From assembly GCA_003157775.1 (NCBI GenBank), contig PMKP01000190.1:1-44954 (forward strand): a DNA stretch of 44,954 bases, read 5' to 3'. Positions 17,142-26,314 of this stretch are shown here, piece after piece. This DNA comes from Myxococcales bacterium. GTDB lineage: Bacteria > Myxococcota_A > Polyangia > Fen-1088. Position numbers and translations under genes: made by a program. Positions within the stretch are counted from its first letter, which is position 1. Every line of letters begins with the position of its first letter. The notes beneath the pieces were generated by a model, which was given only the letters and a program-made list of their open reading frames with translations, did not search any database and was not told where the DNA came from.

Positions 17142-18158
17142 CTAGTCCAGCCCCACCTCAGCGAGGTCTTCTTCGGACATGCCGAAGAAGTGGCCGGTCT
17201 CGTGCAGGAGGGTGATGCGGATCTGTTCGCCCAATTCCTCGGCGCCGTGCACCGCACGCTCCAAATTCTTGCGGAACAGGAGAATCTGGGTGAGCTGGGG
17301 CTGGTCCCCCATCGCGGATGCGTCTGGGTAGGACGAGCCCGCAAACATGCCGAGCAGCCGCGGGTCCAGCCCCTTGTCGACCTCGTCGCGCGCGGGAAGG
17401 TCGACAATCAAGATGGGCACATTTGCGATCAGCTTACGCACGCGTTGTGGCAGCTCCCGCAGGGTTGCCTCGGCCACCTCAGCCATCTGTGCTTCCGATA
17501 AGAGAGGCGCCGCCAGCGGCCTCTCGGCGTCAAGCGCGAGAGTGCGCAGCCAGGCCCGGCGCTTCCCCGCCTCGTCGTTGCGGGCCTCGGCGCAAAGACC
17601 CAAGCCGTGCCAGGCGTCGGCATCGCGGCCGTCAGCGTCCACCACGGCCTGAAAACGCTGCGTGGCCTCGTCCAAATCGCCGACCTCAAGAAACAGATGA
17701 GCGAAATCCAGCGCGAGTCCGGGTGGCAGAGCCGCCCCTGCCTGCAGCGGCGGCAACTCCGCTAGGGTCTTGCGGGCCGCGGTAGGCTTGCCCAGATCGA
17801 TTTCGAGACCCGCCTTGAGCGCCACGGCTTCGAGAAACTCGTCTTCTTCCTCTGCGCGGTCGAGCGCCGCAGTCGCGTGTTGCAGGGCCTCACTCAGCTG
17901 TTCTGGATCCTCAGCCAGGATTTCGGCGGTCCAGATCTCGGGGGTGGCCCAATTGAGGTCGGCCTGGGCCGCCTGCTCGAGCAGCTTGAGCGCGTCCTTC
18001 ATCGCGCCCACCTGACGACAGCAGGCGGCTTGCAGGAGAATCACATCGGGATGGCCCGGGTCATCGCCGTAGAGCCTCTCCGCCAGCCGCCGGGCACCGG
18101 GCTCGTCGCCCGCTTCCAGCAGATCCCAGGCGCGCTCCAGCTCGTCGTCGAAGCTCAT
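17142..18158 (-). CDS. TPR protein with C-terminal zincin-like metallopeptidase domain
   Basis: A 338-residue fusion. The N-terminal two thirds are TPR-like helices (DELERAWDLLEAGDEPGARR, ALKLLEQAAQADLNWATPEI). The C-terminal part contains ITLLHETGHFFGMSEEDLAE near residues 317-335, an HExxH zinc site followed by the family's FGxSEEDL form of the zincin-like PF06262 type. The partner or substrate is unknown. The start ATG 18158 overlaps the TGA of the KamA-type gene (ATGA), so both are likely cotranscribed and coupled. An upstream in-frame start at 18449 would lie deep inside that gene and is rejected. Confidence 0.8.
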   Translation of the reverse strand: MSFDDELERAWDLLEAGDEPGARRLAERLYGDDPGHPDVILLQAACCRQVGAMKDALKLLEQAAQADLNWATPEIWTAEILAEDPEQLSEALQHATAALDRAEEEDEFLEAVALKAGLEIDLGKPTAARKTLAELPPLQAGAALPPGLALDFAHLFLEVGDLDEATQRFQAVVDADGRDADAWHGLGLCAEARNDEAGKRRAWLRTLALDAERPLAAPLLSEAQMAEVAEATLRELPQRVRKLIANVPILIVDLPARDEVDKGLDPRLLGMFAGSSYPDASAMGDQPQLTQILLFRKNLERAVHGAEELGEQIRITLLHETGHFFGMSEEDLAEVGLD

Positions 18159-19546
18159 CGCCGACTTCGCGCCCCTTCTAGTGCCTCCGCGATCATACGC
18201 TCGTGCTGCGACGGATCGGCCCAACGGGCTTGACCCGTCGGCGGCAGCAGGTGGATGGGATCGAAGTAGCAAAAATACTGTCCCGGATGCACTACCGGCG
18301 AGCGGTAGACCGAGATTCCGGTCTCGCGGTCGTAGTGTTCCCAGGAATGCACATCGCGCTTGCCGCCGCCCGGTGTGTCCACCACGGTGACCGGCGTGTT
18401 GTAGCCAGCGGTCAACCCGCGGAGCTGCTTTTCGAGCTGCGCTCCGCATTCCACGGTCGTGCGCAGATCTTCGACCCCCTTCACCATGTCGTGCACGTAG
18501 ATGTAGTAGGGGTGAACGTTGATGAAGCTGAGGCGTCTGACCAGGACGCCCATGACCGTGGGAGAGTCGTTGACCCCCCGAATGAGCACGGTCTGGTTGC
18601 GAACCGTGATGCCGCGATCAAAAAGCTTGCCGGTCGCGGCTTGGGTGATGGCGGTGATCTCGTCGGGATGATTGAAGTGGGTGTGAACCACCACCTCTTT
18701 GTGAAGTCGGCGCCCCCGCTCTGCAATGCCTGTCAGCGCGTCGACCCACGCGCTATCGCTGAGGAGTTTTTGCGGCATGACCGCCGGCATCTTGGTGGCC
18801 CAGCGGATACGCCGCACATGCGGTATAGCCAAGAAGGCCTCGCCCATGTAGGTCACCTGCTCGTCGCGCAGTTGCGATACGTCACCACCTGAAATGAGGA
18901 TGTCTTCCACTTCCGGCCGTGAGGCCACGTACTCGAAGGCCAGACGCCAGCGCTCGACATCGACACCGAACTGCAGCTTGGTGACCTCCTCGGTATCCAG
19001 CCCGACCGCGTAGCTGCGGGTGCAGAAGCGACAGTACACCGGGCAGGTGTCGAGCGGCAGGAAGAGAACCTTGTCGGGATAGCGGTGCGACAGCCCTGGC
19101 ACGGGCATGTCTTGCCGCTCGTGCAAGGGGTCGAGATCCACCTTGGGATGGTCGGGCAGACGGCGCGAGGCCAGCGGGATGAATTGAATACGCAGAGGGT
19201 CTTCGTAGGGCCGCGACCAGTCGATGAGCGAGAGCAGATAGGGTGAGACCCGCACCGGCATGGGCGCGTGGCGAAAGCCTTGTTCCGCGTCCCGCACAAA
19301 ATCGGCGTCGACCAGGCCCTGCAATGCAGCCAAGAGGCGCGGGACATTGGTTATGGAATTCTTCGCCTGCCAGCGGTGGTCGAGGAAATCGGATTCCGGC
19401 ACCTGGGCGTAGGCCCGCAAACGCTGCCAGAAAGGACCGTCGCGCAGTTGCCGGTGGGCCAGGGTCGTCGGATCCGCGGGCGGCTTGAGTGCAGGTGGTA
19501 AGACCGGCGCGTGGGCCTTGGGCGGGGCCAAGACTTGGGTGGACAT
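18155..19546 (-). CDS. KamA-family radical SAM protein (aminomutase-like)
   Basis: This resembles lysine 2,3-aminomutases, which move an amino group using S-adenosylmethionine, a 4Fe-4S cluster and PLP. The 463-residue protein has the radical SAM motif CPVYCRFC (Cys168, Cys172, Cys175), LISGGD around residue 217, NVHPYYIYVHD at 343-353 with the family's substrate Asp, and VVDTPGGGKRDVHSW at 388-402. Lys396 is the likely PLP lysine, though the segment has one Gly fewer than canonical LAM (GGGGK). The substrate is not predictable and EpmB-like or other amine roles are possible. ATG 19546 is used; the extension to 19729 would run into htrA. Confidence 0.85.
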   Translation of the reverse strand: MSTQVLAPPKAHAPVLPPALKPPADPTTLAHRQLRDGPFWQRLRAYAQVPESDFLDHRWQAKNSITNVPRLLAALQGLVDADFVRDAEQGFRHAPMPVRVSPYLLSLIDWSRPYEDPLRIQFIPLASRRLPDHPKVDLDPLHERQDMPVPGLSHRYPDKVLFLPLDTCPVYCRFCTRSYAVGLDTEEVTKLQFGVDVERWRLAFEYVASRPEVEDILISGGDVSQLRDEQVTYMGEAFLAIPHVRRIRWATKMPAVMPQKLLSDSAWVDALTGIAERGRRLHKEVVVHTHFNHPDEITAITQAATGKLFDRGITVRNQTVLIRGVNDSPTVMGVLVRRLSFINVHPYYIYVHDMVKGVEDLRTTVECGAQLEKQLRGLTAGYNTPVTVVDTPGGGKRDVHSWEHYDRETGISVYRSPVVHPGQYFCYFDPIHLLPPTGQARWADPSQHERMIAEALEGARSRR

Positions 19547-19592
19547 GTCCTGCAGCTTGTCTAGCCCAAACCAAGCTCCTCGGCCAGCCTTG

Positions 19593-20939
19593 CTACCCCA
19601 ACGTGAGGACAAGCTGATACCCATCACGCACGATGACCAACCTACCCCCGCCGCCGCGAGCAAGTTTCTGTTCCAGCTGCTTGAGCAGCGCAGTCGTGGC
19701 CGCCTTGCCCTGGGTGCCCAGCACCACATGGGTGATGACGTCGCCCGGTTGCAGGCTGCCGCTTGCTGGGCTGCGCCGGTCGACCGACACGACCTTTAGG
19801 CCGCCAGCCCCGATCTCTTGCGCCTCAGAGGGACTCAAGGGGACCACCTGCATGCCCAGTACTTGGGTGCCGCGCAAGTCAGCGTTCTCCGTCAGACGCA
19901 CCTGCGCCGTCGCACGACGGCCGCCGCGCAGGTAGGCCACGGCCACGGTCTCGCCCGGGGCTCGCGACTGCACGATTCTCTGGAGGCCGGCACTGGTCTC
20001 GGCCCGGCGGCCCGCGACCTCGACGATCACGTCATTGGGACGCAGGCCTGCAGCCTCGGCCGGCGATCCCGGTTGCACGACATTGACCAGGGCGCCAGAC
20101 TCGAACGGGACGCCGATGCGCTTCGCCTTTTCGGGCGTGAGGTTCTCGGTGCCGACCCCCAGGTAACCACGCGCCACGCTGCCGCCGCGCTGAATCTGGT
20201 CCGCTATCTGACGCGCCAGATTGATGGGAATGGCAAAACCAACGTTCATGGCCAGGGCGGGATTCAGGATGGCGGAGTTGATGCCGATGACCTCACCGCG
20301 AAAGTTGAAAAGCGGTCCGCCCGAATTGCCCTGATTGATGGCCGCGTCGGTCTGGATGAAGTCTTCATACTGCGTGATTCGGCCGCCCAGCATGCGGTTC
20401 TTGGCCGACACGATGCCCATGGTCACCGTCTGTCCCATCCCCAACGGGTTGCCTATGGCCAGCACATAATCGCCCACGCGAACCTGCTCCGAGTTGCCTA
20501 GCGTGGCTGGCCTCATGTCACCCGGTGGACGGTTGAGCTTGACCACCGCCACATCTGTGGCCGGATCGCTGCCCACCACGCGCGCCTCGAAGCGCCGCTC
20601 GTCGGCAAGCTGCACCCACACCTCGTCGGCTCCCGCCACCACGTGGTTGTTGGTCAGGATGATGCCGGCCTTGTTGACGATGAAGCCAGAGCCCAAACCG
20701 AGTTGGGTCTCCCGCCGGCTGGGGGCATCACCCAGGCCGAAGCGTTCGCGGAAGTACTGCGTGAAGGGATCTTCACTCATGACCCGGGGAATGACCTTCA
20801 TGCTCTGGATGGTCACCACCGAAGCCTTCACACGCTCGACCAGGGGGGCCACCGAGGCGCCCATGTCAGTCGGCGCAGGAATGGACTGGGCTGATGTCAG
20901 AACGATTGCGACAGCGAATGAAAGAGACGTCAGTGTCAT
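19593..20939 (-). CDS. Periplasmic HtrA/DegP-type serine protease
   Basis: A 448-residue HtrA-family protease for envelope quality control. The signal peptide is MTLTSLSFAVAIVLTSAQSI. The catalytic triad is visible as His99 (TNNHVVAGAD), Asp129 (DPATDVAVVKL) and Ser206 (QGNSGGPLFNF). Two PDZ domains follow, one starting near residue 265 (GYLGVGTENLTPEKAKRIGV) and a second near 375 (VVPLSPSEAQEIGAGGLKVV). The start at 20939 is favoured by the signal peptide; an in-frame start at 21068 would add a low-complexity leader. It is upstream of the KamA-type gene on the same strand with 46 bases between. Confidence 0.92.
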   Translation of the reverse strand: MTLTSLSFAVAIVLTSAQSIPAPTDMGASVAPLVERVKASVVTIQSMKVIPRVMSEDPFTQYFRERFGLGDAPSRRETQLGLGSGFIVNKAGIILTNNHVVAGADEVWVQLADERRFEARVVGSDPATDVAVVKLNRPPGDMRPATLGNSEQVRVGDYVLAIGNPLGMGQTVTMGIVSAKNRMLGGRITQYEDFIQTDAAINQGNSGGPLFNFRGEVIGINSAILNPALAMNVGFAIPINLARQIADQIQRGGSVARGYLGVGTENLTPEKAKRIGVPFESGALVNVVQPGSPAEAAGLRPNDVIVEVAGRRAETSAGLQRIVQSRAPGETVAVAYLRGGRRATAQVRLTENADLRGTQVLGMQVVPLSPSEAQEIGAGGLKVVSVDRRSPASGSLQPGDVITHVVLGTQGKAATTALLKQLEQKLARGGGGRLVIVRDGYQLVLTLG

Positions 20940-20994
20940 GGCGCCTATCTTACAATGGTGCGGACGGCATGCCCGCCCTGCCCTGCTTGCAACC

Positions 20995-21063
20995 GGGTCC
21001 GGAGCCGAATCCGGAACCGGATCCGCCCACCGGCCACCGGATCCGCCGCCGTCAACCCGGCGG
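20995..21063. repeat. GC-rich repeats and hairpin between infA and the HtrA gene
   Basis: The 12-bp sequence ACCGGATCCGCC occurs at 21016-21027 and again at 21036-21047, within a run of related CCGGA-type units. A perfect 6-bp stem (CCGCCG at 21046-21051 and CGGCGG at 21058-21063) with a 6-base loop follows infA. It could terminate or slow infA transcripts, but there is no T-run. Confidence 0.5.
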
Positions 21064-21095
21064 CTCAACCAGCTACGAACCTACCACAGGCGGCC

Positions 21096-21311
21096 CTAGC
21101 CCCGATACACGACGATTCCGCGCGTCGGATCGTACGGGGTCAGCGCCACGGTGACCTTGTCGCCGAGCACGATGCGGATGCGGTGTTTGCGCAGTTTGCC
21201 CCCAAGATGGGCGAGGACCTGGTGACCATTCTCCAGCTCGATCTTGAAGTTGCCCGCAGGCAAGACCTCGATCACGCGGCCTTGGAATTCTATGTGCTCT
21301 TCGCGACCCAT
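21096..21311 (-). CDS. infA: Translation initiation factor IF-1
   Basis: A 71-residue IF-1, which binds the 30S ribosomal A site with IF-2 and IF-3 during initiation. The S1/OB fold is complete: [40 protein letters not shown] and [23 protein letters not shown] 21311 is chosen to begin MGREEHIEF, matching the usual MA(K/R)EE-type start. It is divergent from the phospholipase D-type gene. The closest downstream gene on the strand is the HtrA protease, 156 bases away after a hairpin. Confidence 0.95.
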   Translation of the reverse strand: MGREEHIEFQGRVIEVLPAGNFKIELENGHQVLAHLGGKLRKHRIRIVLGDKVTVALTPYDPTRGIVVYRG

Positions 21312-21399
21312 CGTGGCGGCAGAGAAGTTACTCGCTAGTCTCCCCTGGGTCAAATCAGGAAAATGGTACAGGGTTCGACTAGACTGTTTCGCTGCTGCC

Positions 21400-22596
21400 G
21401 TGGCATCGCCGCCTGTTCTCCATTCTTCGCTCGCTTCCCCGCTTGCCGCCGGACCCGGCGAAGCCTTGGCCTACATCGAAGACCTGGACGATCTGACATC
21501 TGGAAATGCCGTGCGCCTTCTGCGCAACGGGCAGGAGGCGTTTCCTGCCTGGCTGGACGCCATCGACGCGGCCTCAACCCGGGTGTCGATGGAGATGTAC
21601 ATCTTCGACGATGACCGGATCGGTCGGCGCGTCGCAGACGCCTTGTGTTGCGCAGCCCGGCGTGGGGTTTCGGTGCGCCTGCTCTACGACTTCATCGGGT
21701 GCCGTCACGCCTCGCCCGAGTTTTTCGCCAACATGCGACGGGCAGGCGTCCACACCGTGACCTACCACCCCTATCGACTCTGGCGCCCGCGCTTCTGGAC
21801 CCTCATCCGGCGCAACCACCGCAAGACCCTGGTCTGTGACGGCCAGGTGGCTTTCGTGGGCGGGATCAACGTCGCCGATGCGTGGCTGCCCGCCGCCGAC
21901 AGTGGAGGCGGCTGGCATGACGTCGCCGTCGAGGTCAGGGGCCCAGCGGTCCAAGTGATCGAGCGGACCTTTCTGCGCACGTGGAACTGGCGGGCCAAGC
22001 GACGCTTCCGCTTCAAGCGCAGCCGTGTGCACCGCCCCGCACCCGCCGGTGACGTTGCCCTGGCTGTGGTCGCCAACCGCGAGCTGGTCGACCGCTTCTC
22101 CATCCGGCGGGCCGCCTTGTACGCCATCCGGGCCAGCCGCGAACGCGCCTACCTGGTCAGCCCCTACTTCATGCCCGACATCGGCTTCATCAGCGGGCTG
22201 GCGCGCGCCGTGGCCCGTGGCGTGGACGTGCGCGTGCTGGTACCGGTCTCCAGCGACAGCCTGCTGGCCGATCTGGCTTCACGAGCCAGCTTTGCGCGCC
22301 TGCTCAAGGCCGGCATCCGGCTCTTCCAACACAACCCAGCGGCTCACAGCAAGGCCCTCTTGGTGGACCACGAGTTCGTATCCATCGGCAGCTACAACTT
22401 CGACCACCGGTCCTTGGTCTACAACCTGGAATTGGTCGTCAATGCGCTCGATCGCAAATGCAACGAAGCGCTGGCAGCCACGTTGCAAGAGGACATGGCA
22501 GCCGGAACCGAAATCCGCTGGGAAGACTTCCGCCGGCGCCACTTGCTTGAGCGCATCCTGGAACGACTGGCGTATGGCCTGCGCCACTGGCTCTAG
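21400..22596 (+). CDS. Phospholipase D-type cardiolipin synthase-like protein
   Basis: A cytosol-facing or peripheral member of the PLD superfamily, about 398 residues. It carries two HKD motifs: HRKTLVCD with GGINVAD downstream in the first half and HSKALLVD followed by [11 protein letters not shown] in the second. This doublet is typical of cardiolipin synthases of the short ClsB/ClsC kind, which join phospholipids. No N-terminal membrane pair is visible. No ATG lies between 21300 and the domain, so GTG 21400 is chosen without a good ribosome site; other GTG/TTG starts are possible. The stop overlaps the stop of xth on the other strand. Confidence 0.85.
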   Translation: MASPPVLHSSLASPLAAGPGEALAYIEDLDDLTSGNAVRLLRNGQEAFPAWLDAIDAASTRVSMEMYIFDDDRIGRRVADALCCAARRGVSVRLLYDFIGCRHASPEFFANMRRAGVHTVTYHPYRLWRPRFWTLIRRNHRKTLVCDGQVAFVGGINVADAWLPAADSGGGWHDVAVEVRGPAVQVIERTFLRTWNWRAKRRFRFKRSRVHRPAPAGDVALAVVANRELVDRFSIRRAALYAIRASRERAYLVSPYFMPDIGFISGLARAVARGVDVRVLVPVSSDSLLADLASRASFARLLKAGIRLFQHNPAAHSKALLVDHEFVSIGSYNFDHRSLVYNLELVVNALDRKCNEALAATLQEDMAAGTEIRWEDFRRRHLLERILERLAYGLRHWL

Positions 22597-23363
22597 TCAG
22601 CAAAATCGGCGACTACAGGCGCATGATCCGACGGCGTCTGTCCCTTGCGGGCATCGCGATCGATGACTACCGACCGACAGCGCGCCGCCATAGCTTGCGT
22701 GCACAGGATGTGGTCGATGCGCAGACCTCGGTTCTTGGGGAAGCTGAGCTGGCGGTAGTCCCACCAAGTGTACTGACCCGGCTCAGGATGAAGCTGGCGA
22801 AACACGTCCACCAGGCCCCAGCGCCGTACCTCGGCCAGGGCGGCCCGTTCATCGGGATGGCACATCACCTGGTCGCGCCAGGCTTCCGGGTCGTGGACGT
22901 CCCGATCCTCGGGTGCGACATTGATATCGCCACAAAAAACCAGCGGTCTTTCGGCATCGGCGTGCGCCGTCAGCCAGGCTCGCCAGCGCTCTAGCCACTT
23001 CAACTTGTACTTGAACTTTTCGGTGCCAACTGCCTGTCCGTTGGGCACGTAGAGACTCCCCACCCGAACCTGGCCCACGCGAGCCACAAGAAAGCGAGCC
23101 TGTGCATCCTCGGCCCCATCGCCGAATCCGCGCACGATGTCGTCGAGCGGCTGGCGCGCCAGTACGGCCACGCCGTTGTAGGTCTTCTGGCCGTACGCCG
23201 CCACGCGATATCCGAGCGACTCCAGTTCCAATGCAGGAAAGGCACTATCCTCGACCTTGGTTTCCTGCAGGCAAATCACGTCGGGCGCCTGCGCAGCCAG
23301 CCACGCGCGCAACCGTGCCATGCGCGCGCGAATGGAGTTGACGTTCCATGTCGCGATCTTCAT
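22593..23363 (-). CDS. xth: Exodeoxyribonuclease III (AP endonuclease)
   Basis: Exonuclease III acts on abasic sites and 3' ends in base excision repair. The 256-residue protein begins MKIATWNVNSIRARMARLRA and has the catalytic CLQETKVED, VFCGDINVAPEDRDVHDPEA, LRIDHILCT and the closing SDHAPVVADF motif, all carrying metal or catalytic residues. ATG 23363 is chosen because it starts the conserved beta-strand; the frame is open upstream to 23477. It is divergent from the RpiB-Pgi gene, 33 bases between starts, and convergent with the PLD-type gene. Confidence 0.95.
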   Translation of the reverse strand: MKIATWNVNSIRARMARLRAWLAAQAPDVICLQETKVEDSAFPALELESLGYRVAAYGQKTYNGVAVLARQPLDDIVRGFGDGAEDAQARFLVARVGQVRVGSLYVPNGQAVGTEKFKYKLKWLERWRAWLTAHADAERPLVFCGDINVAPEDRDVHDPEAWRDQVMCHPDERAALAEVRRWGLVDVFRQLHPEPGQYTWWDYRQLSFPKNRGLRIDHILCTQAMAARCRSVVIDRDARKGQTPSDHAPVVADFAD

Positions 23364-23396
23364 GCTCAAGCTGGGATAGCAAGAAAAGAACGCGTC

Positions 23397-25475
23397 GTGA
23401 AGATCTACACAGGCTGTGATCATGCAGGGTTCGCCCTGCGCAACAAGTTGGTCGATCGGATGCGCAACCAGGGCCACGAGGTGGTGGACTTCGGCACCAA
23501 CTCGGAAGCCGCGTGCGACTACCCCGAGTATGCCGCCCTGGTAGCCAGTGCCGTGCGCAGCGATGTGGGCTCAGTGGGGGTGCTGGTGTGTGCCACCGGG
23601 CATGGCACAGCCATTGCAGCGGGAAAGGTGCGCGGCATCCGGGCTTTTGCTCCCAGCAGCGTCGAGGCCGCGCGCCTCTCGCGCTTTGACAACAACACCA
23701 ATGTCCTCTGCCTGGGCGGTCGCATCCTGGCGGAAAGCGATGTCTTCGAGATCGTCGACACCTGGCTGTCCACCGGCTTTGCCGGCGGCCGCCACGGTCG
23801 CCGCATCGCCAAGATTGCGGCGATGGAGACCGCAGCGGCCCTCAACTTTCTGGTCGAGAGCCAGTACCTGCGTCTGGCCGCCAAGGGTATCCCGGCCAGC
23901 ATCTGGGCCAAAGACGCCGCCGCTTTTGCACCCGCTGGTGGCGCCTGTGAAGGCATCGGCGACAACCTCGGCTGGCTAAACTCCCCCAACGACATGGAAG
24001 GTGAACTGACCAGTATCGCAGCCTTCGCGGACCAGGTGCGCAAGGCTGGGTTCCGGCGTGCCGTGCTGCTGGGCATAGGGGGCAGCGCGCTTCCGGCCGA
24101 GGTCTTGGCGCGAGTGTTTGGGCCGGCCGCGGGGTGGCTCAACGTGTTTGTGCTCGACTGCACCGATCCAGCGGCAGTGGCGGCGGTTGAGACCTCGATT
24201 GACCTCGAGCGCACCCTATTCGTGGTCGCTTCCAAGTCCGGCAACACCCCCGAGGTGTGCGCCTTTGAGCGATATTTCTGGGCCAAGGTCCTGCACCGCT
24301 GGGCTGGCGATGCGAGCCGGGCCGGGCAGCACTTCGCGGCCATCACCGATGCCGGGACCGATCTCGACCAGCGGGCCTTGGCCAACCACTACCGTCGCGT
24401 GTTCAACAACCCGCCCGACATCAGCAGCCGCTTTTCCGCGCTCGCCAGCTTTGGTCTGGTCCCGGCGGCTCTCATGGGCACGGACATCAGCCGCCTGGTG
24501 GCACGCGCCAAGGCCATGGCTGCCGCCTGCCGGGAAGCCAATCCGACGCAGAACCCTGGTGTGACCCTGGGGACTCTCATGGGGGCTCTGGCTGCAGTCG
24601 GCCGGGACAAGCTGACCTTGTTTCTGTCGCCCGAACTGGCGCCCTTAGGTCCGTGGATCGAGCAGCTCGTCGCGGGTGCGACCGGCAAGCAAGGACGCGG
24701 CATCGTTCCGGTGGAGGGCGAGCCACCAGGCGCGCCCTCCGGCTACCGTCCCGATCGCCTATTTGTCGTGGTGAGACTGCGTGGCGGAGCCCCGCCTGCG
24801 CCAGCCGAACAGCTAGAAGCCATCACCACCGCCGGGCATCCCGTCTATGAGATCGAGCTGGGCGACAAGTACGATCTCGGCGCCGAATTCTTTCGCTGGG
24901 AGTTTGCCACTGCTGTGGCGGCCAGCCTGCTGGAGGTCAATCCCTTTGACGAACCGGAGGCGGTCGAGGCCAGGCAAGCCACGACCCGCCTGCTCGACGG
25001 CTACCGACAGACTGGCCAGCTTCCCAACCCGCCGGGCGTGGTGGCTCCCACCGACGCAGCTATCGTGAAGCATCTGGCAGCGGCCAAGCCCGGCGACTAT
25101 CTCGCGATCAACGCCTTTTTCCAGCCCACGCCCGAGCGTGATCGCTTATTGGGCTCCATCCGGACGCTTTGCCGCGACCGGCTTCGCCTGGCAACCACCG
25201 TGGGCTATGGGCCGCGCTGTCTGCACGTGGCCGGGCAACTCCACAAGGGCGGCGCGGGTACCGGCATCTTCCTGCAACTGGGCGCCTCGGTCGTGACCGA
25301 CTTGCCGGTTCCCGACGAGCCATTTACCTTCGGCGTCCTGCGCGACGCCCAGGGGCTGGGCGATCTGGAATCTCTGCGAGCGCGCGGTCGCCGTGTCCTG
25401 CGGGTTGACTGCGGCCCTGATCCCGACGCCGGGCTTGCCACGCTGTTGGACACCCTCGGCGCTCTCGGCCAGTAG
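23397..25475 (+). CDS. RpiB-Pgi fusion: ribose-5-phosphate isomerase B domain joined to a glucose-6-phosphate isomerase-like domain
   Basis: A 692-residue two-domain protein. Residues 1-145 are RpiB-like: CDHAGFALR with Asp8 and His9, VCATGHGTAIAAGKVRGIRA with the catalytic Cys65, and GGRHGRRI phosphate arginines at 132 and 136. The E. coli ring-opening His99 position is Asp98 here (SRFDNNTNV). Residues 150-692 are a sugar isomerase of the Tal-Pgi type: GIGGSALPAE at 227, SKSGNTPEV at 279 and GQLHKGGAGTGIF near 615. The fusion would link pentose- and hexose-phosphate isomerisation. GTG 23397 is the start. Known Tal-Pgi fusions have transaldolase in front, so this arrangement is unusual. Confidence 0.9.
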   Translation: MKIYTGCDHAGFALRNKLVDRMRNQGHEVVDFGTNSEAACDYPEYAALVASAVRSDVGSVGVLVCATGHGTAIAAGKVRGIRAFAPSSVEAARLSRFDNNTNVLCLGGRILAESDVFEIVDTWLSTGFAGGRHGRRIAKIAAMETAAALNFLVESQYLRLAAKGIPASIWAKDAAAFAPAGGACEGIGDNLGWLNSPNDMEGELTSIAAFADQVRKAGFRRAVLLGIGGSALPAEVLARVFGPAAGWLNVFVLDCTDPAAVAAVETSIDLERTLFVVASKSGNTPEVCAFERYFWAKVLHRWAGDASRAGQHFAAITDAGTDLDQRALANHYRRVFNNPPDISSRFSALASFGLVPAALMGTDISRLVARAKAMAAACREANPTQNPGVTLGTLMGALAAVGRDKLTLFLSPELAPLGPWIEQLVAGATGKQGRGIVPVEGEPPGAPSGYRPDRLFVVVRLRGGAPPAPAEQLEAITTAGHPVYEIELGDKYDLGAEFFRWEFATAVAASLLEVNPFDEPEAVEARQATTRLLDGYRQTGQLPNPPGVVAPTDAAIVKHLAAAKPGDYLAINAFFQPTPERDRLLGSIRTLCRDRLRLATTVGYGPRCLHVAGQLHKGGAGTGIFLQLGASVVTDLPVPDEPFTFGVLRDAQGLGDLESLRARGRRVLRVDCGPDPDAGLATLLDTLGALGQ

Positions 25476-25486
25476 CGCTGTCCCCA

Positions 25487-26314
25487 ATGGTCCCCATCAT
25501 AGACTCGCACTGCCATCTGGATTTCGACGACTTTGCCCAAGACTTGCCTGCGGTGCTAGAGCGGGCTCGCCAGGCCGGCCTGGTGGCCATGATCTGCATC
25601 GGTTCAGGCTCGGACCTGCCGACGGCCGAGCGAGCCGCCAACCTGGCCGCCCGCGAGCCGGACATCTTCGCGGCCATCGGGATTCATCCCCACGACGCGG
25701 CCAAGATAGAGGATGACTGGTGGCCGGCGCTGGACAAGCTGGCTCGAAGCCCCCGCGTGGTAGGCGTCGGCGAAACTGGGCTCGACTACTTCTACGACCA
25801 CTCGCCACGTGACAAGCAGGCCGAGGTCTTCAGGCGCTTCCTGGCACTCAGTCGCTCAACTCGCCGGCCCTTCATCTGTCACGTGCGCGACGCCCACGAG
25901 GATGCGCTCGCCATCCTGCACGCGGAGTCGCTCGGCGAAACCGGTGGCGTCGTGCATTGCTTCTCGGGCAACTTGGACCATGCGCGCGGCTACCTTGATC
26001 TCGGCCTGGACCTCTCCTTCTCGGGAATCCTGACCTTCAAGAACGCGGACGAGGTCCGCCGCGTGGCCGCCTTTGCGCCCTTGCAGTCGATCCTGGTGGA
26101 GACCGACGCGCCCTATCTGGCGCCGATGCCCCATCGCGGAAAGCGCAACGAACCCGCCTTCGTGGTGAAGACCTTGGAGGCGCTCGCCCTGGTTCGCGGA
26201 ATTCCATTTTCGCGCGCGGCCGAGGCCACCACAGAAAATGCGCGAAGGCGATTCGCGCTGACGGACGTCGCGGTTTCGGCGGGCGGGACCATCCTGGCGC
26301 CGCCTGCCGCCTGA
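25487..26314 (+). CDS. TatD-family metal-dependent DNase
   Basis: A 275-residue TatD-type hydrolase, a TIM-barrel metalloenzyme with 3'-exonuclease or DNA-repair roles. Metal ligands are visible as DSHCHLD near residue 6, GVGETGLDYFYDH near 90, PFICHVRDA near 125, GVVHCFSGNLDHA and VETDAPYLAPMPHRGKRNEP, the family's closing Asp motif. It begins 11 bases after the RpiB-Pgi stop and its TGA overlaps the next ATG (TGATG), so this gene and the next are probably coupled. Whether the pairing with a PilZ protein has meaning is unknown. Confidence 0.92.
   Translation: MVPIIDSHCHLDFDDFAQDLPAVLERARQAGLVAMICIGSGSDLPTAERAANLAAREPDIFAAIGIHPHDAAKIEDDWWPALDKLARSPRVVGVGETGLDYFYDHSPRDKQAEVFRRFLALSRSTRRPFICHVRDAHEDALAILHAESLGETGGVVHCFSGNLDHARGYLDLGLDLSFSGILTFKNADEVRRVAAFAPLQSILVETDAPYLAPMPHRGKRNEPAFVVKTLEALALVRGIPFSRAAEATTENARRRFALTDVAVSAGGTILAPPAA

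Noticed and set aside
21244-21399. Extension of the PLD-type gene back to ATG 21244
   Set aside because: It would overlap infA on the other strand and encode no conserved sequence. GTG 21400 is used instead, though the start stays uncertain.
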